Origin: Anaeromyxobacteraceae bacterium
Lineage (GTDB): Bacteria > Myxococcota > Myxococcia > Myxococcales > Anaeromyxobacteraceae
DNA length: 6,608 bases
Reading direction: 5' to 3'
NCBI GenBank assembly: GCA_027349605.1
Contig: DAIEMM010000185.1
Location: forward strand, 1-6,608
Under the pieces are notes generated by a model. That model was not told the origin of the DNA and ran no database searches. It worked only from the letters and a program-made list of their open reading frames with translations. The position numbers were made by a program, and so were the translations under genes. Shown in pieces: positions 1 to 5,194 of this stretch; within the stretch, counting starts at the first letter, position 1, and each line of letters opens with the position of its first letter.

Positions 1-1338
1 GCCCTCTACCAGGAGCGCGGGATGCGGGCCACCGCCGACCTGGCCATCACCGTGCTGCAGGGGCGCGGGGTGGGAGGCGGGACGCTCGTCAACTGGACCA
101 CGAGCTTCCGCACCCCGCCTCGCGTGCTGCGCCACTGGGCCCAGGCCTTCGGCGTGACCGGACTCGACGAGCAGTCCCTGGCGCCCCACTTCGACGCCGT
201 GGAGCGGCGGCTCTCCATCGCCCCCTGGCCCATCGAGTCCGCCAACGAGAACAACCGGATCCTGTGGGACGGCGCGGGGAGGCTGGGCTGGAGCCGGGAG
301 GTGACCCGCCGGAACGTCACCGACTGCCAGTCGCTCGGCTACTGCGGCACCGGCTGCCCGGTCGGCGCCAAGAACTCCCTCGACCTCACCTACCTCGACG
401 ACGCGGTGAAGGCCGGGGCCAAGATCTACTCCCGCGCCCGGGTGGTGCGGCTCGAGAAGTCGGGGCGGCGCATCGCCGCGGTCCACGCCGTGGGCCTCGA
501 CGCCGGCTTCCGCCCCACCGCGCGCAAGGTGGTGGTGCGGCCGCGCCTGGTGGTGCTCGCCGCGGGCGCCATCGGCACGCCGGAGATCCTCCTGCGCAGC
601 GGCTACGACCCGGCCGGCAAGGTGGGCCGTCGCACCTTCCTCCACCCGGTGGTGGGGAGCGCGGGCACCTTCTCCCGTCCCATCCGCCCCTTCTACGGGG
701 CTCCCCAGTCGGTGGCGAGCCACCACTTCTCCGAGCGGGGCGGCGGAAAGGTCTCCTTCTTCCTCGAGGCCTCCCCGGCCCAGCCGGTGCTGGCCGCCAC
801 CGCCCTGGGCGGATTCGGTGCCGACCAGGAGGAGCAGATGTCCCATCTCGCCAGCACGAGCGCCCTCATCGCGCTGGCGGTGGACGGGTTCCTCCCCGAG
901 GAGAAGGGGGGCACGGTCAGCCTTCGAACCGACGGCCGGGTCCGGCTCGACTACGAGATCCGCCCGGAGATCTGGGAGGCGCTCCGCGAGGGGCAGAAGG
1001 CGCTGGCCCGCATCCAGCTGGCCGCCGGCGCCGACGTGGTCCGCTCCTTCCACGAGGACCCGGTGGTGATGCGCCGGGAGGCCGACGTGGCGCTGCTCGA
1101 CCGGGCCCCCTGGGAACCGAACCGGGTCGCGGTCTTCAGCGCCCACCCCATGGGCGGCTGCGCCATGGGTCGCGATCCGGAGAAGAGCGTGGTCGACGCG
1201 CGCCTCAAGGTGCACTGGCTCGACAACGTCTGGATCACCGACGGCTCGGTCTTCCCCACCTCGCTGGGCGTCAACCCCCAGGAGTCGATCCTGGGCATCG
1301 CCCACTGGGCGGCCGACCACATCGCCGGCGCGACCTGA
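1..1338 (+). CDS. GMC-family FAD-dependent oxidoreductase, 5' end cut by window
   Basis: The reading frame is open from base 1 and gives 445 residues before TGA at 1336-1338. The first ATG in view (base 22) is internal, not the real start: the N-terminal FAD-binding GxGxxG strand lies outside the window. Visible family features are the glycine-rich GRGVGGGTLVNW stretch near bases 61-96, a cysteine-bearing YCGTGCPVGAK segment (340-372), the VLAAGAIGTPEILLRS segment typical of the FAD domain (about 553-600), and the C-terminal GMC signature. In that signature SAHPMGGCAMG carries the presumed catalytic His (codon 1144-1146) and GVNPQES carries the paired Asn (codon 1273-1275). The family oxidises alcohols, sugars or sterols using FAD. 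The cysteine-containing segment resembles long-chain alcohol and sterol oxidase-like members, but the substrate cannot be read from sequence. The gene is on the same strand as trpB2, 95 bp upstream of it. Confidence 0.9.
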   Translation, partial: ALYQERGMRATADLAITVLQGRGVGGGTLVNWTTSFRTPPRVLRHWAQAFGVTGLDEQSLAPHFDAVERRLSIAPWPIESANENNRILWDGAGRLGWSREVTRRNVTDCQSLGYCGTGCPVGAKNSLDLTYLDDAVKAGAKIYSRARVVRLEKSGRRIAAVHAVGLDAGFRPTARKVVVRPRLVVLAAGAIGTPEILLRSGYDPAGKVGRRTFLHPVVGSAGTFSRPIRPFYGAPQSVASHHFSERGGGKVSFFLEASPAQPVLAATALGGFGADQEEQMSHLASTSALIALAVDGFLPEEKGGTVSLRTDGRVRLDYEIRPEIWEALREGQKALARIQLAAGADVVRSFHEDPVVMRREADVALLDRAPWEPNRVAVFSAHPMGGCAMGRDPEKSVVDARLKVHWLDNVWITDGSVFPTSLGVNPQESILGIAHWAADHIAGAT

Positions 1339-1369
1339 ACCGGCCTCGGCGCGTCCCGTCGCGCGCCGC

Positions 1370-1401
1370 TTGACTCGGTAGCCCCGATCGGGTTCCGATC
1401 G
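1370..1401 (+). promoter_or_regulatory. Weak promoter-like sequence with perfect inverted repeat upstream of trpB2
   Basis: TTGACT at 1370-1375 matches the -35 consensus at five of six positions. Eighteen bases on, TCCGAT (1394-1399) is only a poor -10 match. Overlapping that -10 is a perfect 7-bp inverted repeat, CGATCGG at 1385-1391 and CCGATCG at 1395-1401, separated by GTT. The position suits an operator or an mRNA hairpin ahead of trpB2. There is no T-run after it, so it is not a convincing intrinsic terminator for the oxidoreductase. The repeat is seen directly; promoter and operator function are inferred. Confidence 0.35.
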
Positions 1402-1433
1402 CGCCCTTTCCTTCCCGAAGGGGCACCGCACCG

Positions 1434-2795
1434 ATGCAGACCAAGTACCTCCTGTCCGAGAACCAGATCCCCACCCACTGGTACAACGTCATCCCGGACC
1501 TCCCCGGGCCGATGTCGCCGGTGCTGCACCCCGGGACCCGGAAGCCCGTCACCCCCGCCGACCTGCTCCCCCTCTTCCCCATGGGGCTCATCGAGCAGGA
1601 GATGAGCCCGGAACGCTGGGTGAAGATCCCCGACGAGGTGCGGGAGATCTACCGGATCTGGCGCCCCAGCCCGCTCTTCCGCGCCCACCGGCTCGAGAAG
1701 GCGCTCGGGACCCCGGCCCGCATCTACTACAAGTACGAGGGGGTCTCCCCGGCCGGGTCGCACAAGCCCAACACCGCCGTGCCCCAGGCCTACTACAACA
1801 AGATCGGCGGGACGAAGCGCATCGCCAGCGAGACCGGGGCCGGCCAGTGGGGCAGCTCCATCGCGCTGGCCTGCAAGATGTTCGGCCTCGAGTGCACGGT
1901 CTACATGGTCAAGGTGAGCTTCGAGCAGAAGCCCTACCGGAAGAGCATGATGCAGCTCTGGGGCGCCGAGGTCATCGCCTCGCCCTCCCCCCGCACCAAC
2001 GCCGGGCGCGGCATCCTGGCCCGGGACCCGGAGAGCCAGGGCTCGCTGGGCATCGCCATCAGCGAGGCGGTGGAGGACGCCGCCACCCGCGACGACACCC
2101 GCTACGCCCTGGGCAGCGTGCTGAACCACGTGTGCATGCACCAGACCGTCATCGGGCTCGAGGCCAAGGAGCAGATGAAGCTGGCCGGCGACGTGCCCGA
2201 CGTGGTCATCGGCTGCCACGGCGGCGGCTCCAACTTCGCCGGCATCGCCTTCCCGTTCGTGGCCGACAAGGCCACCGGCTCCAAGGTGCGGCTCGTCGCC
2301 GCCGAGCCCAGCTCCTGCCCCACGCTCACCAAGGGCGTCTACGCCTTCGACTACGGCGACACCGCCCAGATGGCCCCCATCTCGCACATGTACACGCTGG
2401 GTCACGACTTCATGCCCCCCGGCATCCACGCCGGCGGCCTGCGCTACCACGGCGCCTCGCCGCTCGTCTCCCAGCTCGTGAACGCCGGCGTCATCGAGGC
2501 CCGCGCGGTCGGCCAGCTGGCGGTCTTCGAGGCGGCGGTGACCTTCGCCCGCACCGAGGCCATCATCCCCGCCCCCGAGTCGTCCCACGCCATCCGGGTG
2601 GCCATCGACGAGGCCCTGCAGGCCAAGGAGGAGGGCAAGGAGAAGGTCATCCTCTTCAACCTCTCCGGCCACGGCCACGTCGACATGGCGGCCTACGACG
2701 CCTACTTCTCCGGCAAGCTCGAGGACTTCGAGTACCCGGCCGAGAAGGTGAAGGAGTCGCTCGCCCACCTGCCGCAGGTCGACTTCGCGAAGTAG
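1434..2795 (+). CDS. trpB2: TrpB2-type tryptophan synthase beta-like PLP enzyme
   Basis: A 453-residue protein that looks full length for the TrpB2 group, which is longer than the roughly 400-residue TrpB1 and carries an N-terminal extension. TrpB enzymes condense indole with serine to form tryptophan using pyridoxal phosphate in the cytoplasm. The PLP lysine is K111 in AGSHKPNTA. E133 of ETGAGQWG corresponds to the catalytic glutamate loop. GCHGGGSNFAG (260-270) is the PLP phosphate-binding loop, and NLSGHGHVD (409-417) lies where TrpB1 has its cofactor-ring serine. GLRYHG (335-340) stands where TrpB1 has an Asp-bearing GLDYPG loop, typical of TrpB2. The ATG is preceded by GAAGGGG at 1417-1423, 10 bases away. 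No trpA adjoins it, so it probably works independently of a standard alpha2beta2 complex, as indole salvage or on another substrate. That role is inferred. Confidence 0.93.
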   Translation: MQTKYLLSENQIPTHWYNVIPDLPGPMSPVLHPGTRKPVTPADLLPLFPMGLIEQEMSPERWVKIPDEVREIYRIWRPSPLFRAHRLEKALGTPARIYYKYEGVSPAGSHKPNTAVPQAYYNKIGGTKRIASETGAGQWGSSIALACKMFGLECTVYMVKVSFEQKPYRKSMMQLWGAEVIASPSPRTNAGRGILARDPESQGSLGIAISEAVEDAATRDDTRYALGSVLNHVCMHQTVIGLEAKEQMKLAGDVPDVVIGCHGGGSNFAGIAFPFVADKATGSKVRLVAAEPSSCPTLTKGVYAFDYGDTAQMAPISHMYTLGHDFMPPGIHAGGLRYHGASPLVSQLVNAGVIEARAVGQLAVFEAAVTFARTEAIIPAPESSHAIRVAIDEALQAKEEGKEKVILFNLSGHGHVDMAAYDAYFSGKLEDFEYPAEKVKESLAHLPQVDFAK

Positions 2796-2797
2796 GC

Positions 2798-3265
2798 TCA
2801 GCGGCCTCGGGCGCGACGCGCGGGGTGCCCGGGCAGGCTGACGGGCGCGTCGGTGTAGTCGGGCAGCATCTCGACGAAGGCCCGGAAGTGCTCGAGCCCC
2901 ACGCCGCCGGGACCCTTGGCCGCGCGCACCGGGAATCCGCCGCCGGGAACGATCAGGATCGCCTCCCGGCGGCCCGGGTCGACCCGCACCGCGCGGACGT
3001 CGTCCCAGCGAACCGCGTGGAGGACGCTGCCGTCCCCCCGCACGCGGCGCAGCCCGGTGCCGTCGAGGACGAGCACGCCGAGGCGCGACGCCTCGTCCCT
3101 CCGCGCCAGCCAGAGCAGCACGCCCGCCGCCGCGGCCGGCGCGGGGAGGAGCGGCACGAGCGAGCGAGCGTCCGGCGCGACCAGCGCGGCGAGCACGCCC
3201 GCCATCGCCGCGCCCAGGACGAGCGCGACGGGGGCGAGCGGGACCGAGCGATAGCGGAAGATCAT
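2798..3265 (-). CDS. Hypothetical small membrane protein with PH-like C-terminal domain
   Basis: A 155-residue protein read on the minus strand, with stop at 2798-2800. I do not recognise a named family. Residues about 9-30 and 36-54 are hydrophobic and likely form two membrane-spanning segments joined by a short PDARS turn. The remaining part, about 58-136, alternates short beta-like strands (GVLVLDGTGLRRV, LHAVRWDDVRAVRV, EAILIV) and ends in a helix-like LEHFRAFVEMLPDY. This pattern recalls bacterial PH-like domains of small two-TM proteins. The basic, proline-rich tail (about 141-155) is probably disordered. The ATG at 3265 was chosen because MIFRYR leads directly into the first membrane segment. 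The frame continues upstream to 3445, but that extension is Arg/Pro-rich and runs across the mraZ promoter. No clear Shine-Dalgarno precedes the ATG, so a leaderless or unusual start is possible. It diverges from mraZ and converges on trpB2. Confidence 0.6.
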   Translation of the reverse strand: MIFRYRSVPLAPVALVLGAAMAGVLAALVAPDARSLVPLLPAPAAAAGVLLWLARRDEASRLGVLVLDGTGLRRVRGDGSVLHAVRWDDVRAVRVDPGRREAILIVPGGGFPVRAAKGPGGVGLEHFRAFVEMLPDYTDAPVSLPGHPARRARGR

Positions 3266-3329
3266 GGGCGTCGAAGGGGGGGCGTCCCGGCGACGATCCC
3301 CCCGGGCTCGCGCGGGCGCCAGTTTCCGG

Positions 3330-3351
3330 CGGTCCGGAGGCCTCCCCACCG
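3330..3351. repeat. Imperfect 22-bp dyad (candidate operator)
   Basis: The segment is centred between 3340 and 3341 and pairs at 9 of 11 positions. The core GGAGGCCTCC (3336-3345) is a perfect 10-bp palindrome. After a 2-bp mismatch on each side, the outer CGGT (3330-3333) pairs with ACCG (3348-3351). It lies about 65-85 bp before the minus-strand ATG and about 90 bp before the mraZ -35 box. Binding by a dimeric regulator is an inference. Chance pairing is more likely in DNA this rich in G and C. Confidence 0.3.
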
Positions 3352-3438
3352 GTTGCGTGTAGGTCTCGCTCCTCCCCCTACCCCTCGATTCGCGGCTAGA
3401 CGTCTGAGCAGTGCAAGCACCGGTATCTCCCGGCCTTC

Positions 3439-3468
3439 TTGACATCGCACCCCCGATCTTCGTAGATC
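3439..3468 (+). promoter_or_regulatory. Putative sigma-70-type promoter of mraZ / dcw operon
   Basis: TTGACA at 3439-3444 is a perfect -35 consensus. TAGATC at 3463-3468 is a partial -10 match (T, A and A in the expected places) at 18-bp spacing. A start near 3475 would give a leader of about 50 bases before the mraZ GTG and would place the MraZ box inside the transcribed leader, close to its position in E. coli. The spacer and -10 also form an inverted repeat, CGATCT (3454-3459) and AGATCG (3464-3469), around a TCGT loop. Confidence 0.6.
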
Positions 3469-3477
3469 GACCCGTCG

Positions 3478-3510
3478 GTGGGAAAAAGTGTCACGCAGCG
3501 GATCTTGGTG
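3478..3510 (+). promoter_or_regulatory. Candidate MraZ operator: GTG-type elements at 10-bp steps
   Basis: GTG trinucleotides occur at 3478-3480, 3488-3490 and 3508-3510, with GCG at 3498-3500 filling the missing step, so four elements lie exactly 10 bp apart. The first reads GTGGGA and the second is preceded by an A-run. MraZ proteins are known to bind short TGGG-type direct repeats at about one helical turn, between the promoter and their own gene. Here only the first repeat is a full TGGG; the others are degenerate (TGTC, CGGA, TGTC). Assignment rests on spacing and place, directly upstream of mraZ. Confidence 0.55.
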
Positions 3511-3527
3511 TCAGGATCGGGCAAGCC

Positions 3528-3959
3528 GTGTTCTTCGGAACCTTCCAGCATTCGATCGACGCGAAGGGGCGAACCAGCCTCCCGGTGAAGTTCCGGGATG
3601 CGCTCGCGGCGGCGGGCGAGGCGAAGCTGGTCCTCACCAAGTACCCGCACTGGCGCGCCGTGCAGGCGCTCCCGCAGTCGGTCTGGAAGGAGCTCGAGAA
3701 GAAGGTGATGGCCACGAGCCCTCTCGACGCCCGCGCCCAGCGCAACATCCTCCGCTTCTACTCCTCGGCGAACGAGGTCGACCTCGACGTCCACGGGCGC
3801 GTGCTGGTGCCTCCCATCCTGCGCGACTTCGCCCAGCTCTCGAAGGACGTGGTCTGGGTCGGCATGGGGCGCACCATCCAGCTCTTCGACCGGACCGTCT
3901 ACGACACGCAGATGCAGCTCGAGATCCCCCCCGACGACGTCGTGGACTTCTTCGGATAG
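3528..3959 (+). CDS. mraZ: MraZ transcriptional regulator of the dcw cluster
   Basis: A 143-residue protein starting at GTG 3528 (MFFGTFQHSIDAKGRTSLP), ending TAG 3957-3959. MraZ is a DNA-binding protein of the AbrB-like swapped-hairpin fold that forms rings and represses or tunes its own operon. Both diagnostic DxxxR repeats are present, DAKGR at 11-15 and DVHGR at 87-91, each followed by the expected LP/VP strand. Length fits the family (about 140-155). The start was chosen by homology: the frame runs open upstream to 3411, but those 39 codons cover the promoter and the MraZ box. AGGA at 3513-3516, 11 bases upstream, can serve as Shine-Dalgarno. It is the first gene of the operon, and the next gene starts 3 bp after its stop. 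Confidence 0.95.
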   Translation: MFFGTFQHSIDAKGRTSLPVKFRDALAAAGEAKLVLTKYPHWRAVQALPQSVWKELEKKVMATSPLDARAQRNILRFYSSANEVDLDVHGRVLVPPILRDFAQLSKDVVWVGMGRTIQLFDRTVYDTQMQLEIPPDDVVDFFG

Positions 3960-3962
3960 GCC

Positions 3963-4262
3963 ATGCACGTCCTCCGCGAGCATTCCGGCGTCACCGTCCT
4001 CCGCTGCTACGGGGAGCTGTCTCTCGCCGAGCTGGCCAGCGTGGCCGCCGCGTCGGCACGGGCCCGCGCCGACGGCCGGCTCGTGGTCATCGACCTCTCC
4101 CGCGTCCGCCACCTGCACTACGCCGGGGCGCGGCTCCTGCGCGAGGTGCCGGGCCTGCGCCTGGCCGGAGCGAGCCGCTACCTGCGCGACCTGGTGCACG
4201 CCGGCGGCGGCTTCGGCGTCGAGTTCCACCCCGACGTGGCCCACGCCCTGAGGGCCGGGTGA
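3963..4262 (+). CDS. STAS-like small protein inserted between mraZ and rsmH
   Basis: A 99-residue cytoplasmic protein without membrane segments. The order of elements resembles a STAS domain (anti-sigma-factor antagonist fold). There is a strand VTVLRCYGELSLAEL at 10-24, a helix rich in Ala at 25-36, the strand and turn LVVIDLSRVRHL at 40-51, and a helix YAGARLLREV at 53-62. It ends with strand-helix LRLAGASRYLRDLVHAGG (65-82). In phosphorylatable STAS proteins the serine lies in a DSSG-like motif after DLS-x-V; here that place reads LHYAG (51-55), without serine or threonine. If STAS is right, it is probably not switched by a SpoIIAB-type kinase. The start codon lies 3 bp after the mraZ stop, and its TGA overlaps the rsmH GTG by 4 bp, so it is a true operon member. 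Function is unknown; the fold is an inference from pattern. Confidence 0.75.
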   Translation: MHVLREHSGVTVLRCYGELSLAELASVAAASARARADGRLVVIDLSRVRHLHYAGARLLREVPGLRLAGASRYLRDLVHAGGGFGVEFHPDVAHALRAG

Positions 4263-5194
4263 CCGGCTTCGCCCATGAAACCGTTCTCCAGAGCGAGGTC
4301 GTCGAGCTGCTCCAGCCCCGCGCGGGCGCGCTCATCCTCGACGGCACCCTGGGCGGCGGCGGCCACTCCGAGGCCCTGCTCGAGCGCGGTGCCCAGGTGA
4401 TCGGCACCGACCGCGACCCTCGCGCCGTCGCCGCGGCCCGCGCCCGCCTGGCCCGCTTCGGCGAGGCCTTCAGCGCCGTGCGCGCCGACTTCCGCGACGC
4501 CGAGGGCACGCTGCGCGCGCTGGGCATCGACCGGGTGGACGGGGCGCTCGTCGACCTGGGTGTCTCCTCCCCGCAGCTCGACGTGGGCGAGCGCGGCTTC
4601 TCCTTCTCCCGTCCCGGCCCGCTCGACATGCGGATGTCCGGCGAGGGAGAGACGCTCGCCGAGCTGCTCGAGCGCGCCGACGTCCGCGAGCTCACGCGCA
4701 TCCTCCGCGAGTACGGCGAGGAGCCCTTCGCCCGCCCCATCGCGCGCGCCATCCGCGCGGCCGTGGAGAAGCACGGAGCCCACTCCCTCGACACCGCCGG
4801 CCTCGCCGAGGTGGTCTCCCACGCCATCCCCCGCAAGGCGTGGCCGCGCAGCATCCACCCGGCCACCCGCACCTTCCAGGCCCTGCGCATCGCCGTGAAC
4901 GACGAGCTCGGCGCCCTCGCCGCCTGGCTCGAGGCCCTGCCGCGGGTCCTCGGCAAGGGCGGGCGCGCCGCCGCCATCAGCTTCCACTCGCTGGAGGACC
5001 GGATGGTGAAGCGCGCCTTCCAGTCGCTCACCCGGGAATGCACCTGCCCGCCGGGATTCCCGGTCTGCCAGTGCGGCTCCAACCCCGAGTTCCGCCCGGT
5101 CACCCGGAAGGCCGTCACCGCCTCCGAGGCCGAGGTGGCCCGCAATCCCCGCTCCCGCAGCGCGAAGCTCCGCGCGGTGGTGAAGGTCCGGTGA
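4259..5194 (+). CDS. rsmH: 16S rRNA (cytosine(1402)-N(4))-methyltransferase RsmH
   Basis: A 311-residue protein (E. coli RsmH has 313). It transfers a methyl group from S-adenosylmethionine to N4 of C1402 in the ribosomal P-site region of 16S rRNA. The N-terminal HETVLQSEVVELL (6-18) leads to the SAM-binding loop LDGTLGGGGHSEALL (27-41) and GTDRDPRA (49-56). DLGVSSPQLD (99-108) and GPLDMRM (120-126) follow, then a helical insert and HPATRTFQALRIAVNDEL (200-217). AISFHSLEDRMVK (239-251) and RSAKLR (300-305) complete the family signature. A cysteine cluster, CTCPPGFPVCQCG (261-273), has four Cys and could bind metal. The GTG start at 4259 is preceded by GAGGG (4250-4254) and overlaps the preceding TGA. 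The ATG-like bases at 4275 are out of frame. The frame is open upstream of 4259 only as an overlap of mraZ and the STAS-like gene. Confidence 0.97.
   Translation: MTGFAHETVLQSEVVELLQPRAGALILDGTLGGGGHSEALLERGAQVIGTDRDPRAVAAARARLARFGEAFSAVRADFRDAEGTLRALGIDRVDGALVDLGVSSPQLDVGERGFSFSRPGPLDMRMSGEGETLAELLERADVRELTRILREYGEEPFARPIARAIRAAVEKHGAHSLDTAGLAEVVSHAIPRKAWPRSIHPATRTFQALRIAVNDELGALAAWLEALPRVLGKGGRAAAISFHSLEDRMVKRAFQSLTRECTCPPGFPVCQCGSNPEFRPVTRKAVTASEAEVARNPRSRSAKLRAVVKVR

Larger units (their letters stand above)
3266..3527. promoter_or_regulatory. Divergent intergenic region between the membrane-protein gene and mraZ
   Basis: This 262-bp stretch contains no supported gene. Its left part is extremely GC-rich and holds an imperfect 22-bp dyad at 3330-3351, plus a pyrimidine tract (about 3368-3386) on the plus strand. 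Its right part is less GC-rich and carries AGACGTCT, an 8-bp palindrome at 3398-3405. It then has the mraZ promoter (3439-3468) and the 10-bp-periodic MraZ box (3478-3510). No convincing promoter for the minus-strand gene was found. Confidence 0.7.

Noticed and set aside
951..2768. 605-codon open frame on the minus strand opposite the oxidoreductase and trpB2
   Set aside because: It is antisense to a clear PLP enzyme, is built of Gly/Val/Asp/Leu/His-rich low-complexity sequence, and shows no domain. Long antisense frames are expected when third positions are nearly always G or C.
2796..2850. Possible intrinsic terminator after trpB2
   Set aside because: There is GC-rich sequence, but no stable hairpin followed by a T-run on either strand.
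3411..3420. GTGCAAGCAC inverted repeat
   Set aside because: Two-base centre and 4-bp arms; too short to distinguish from chance.
1847..3442. 531-codon plus-strand frame across trpB2 and the intergenic region
   Set aside because: It is an Arg/His/Gly-rich out-of-frame reading of trpB2 that then runs antisense to the membrane-protein gene.
3266..3445. Upstream extension of the minus-strand membrane-protein gene to 3445
   Set aside because: The added 60 residues are Arg/Pro-rich, carry no domain and overlap the mraZ promoter region; ATG 3265 leads directly into the first membrane segment.
3411..3527. Upstream extension of mraZ to a GTG at 3411
   Set aside because: It would add 39 residues not found in MraZ and would cover the TTGACA promoter and the MraZ box; the family start corresponds to GTG 3528.
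3488..4258. N-terminal extension of rsmH to an upstream start
   Set aside because: The region is already coding for mraZ and the STAS-like protein in other frames, and RsmH has its normal length from GTG 4259.
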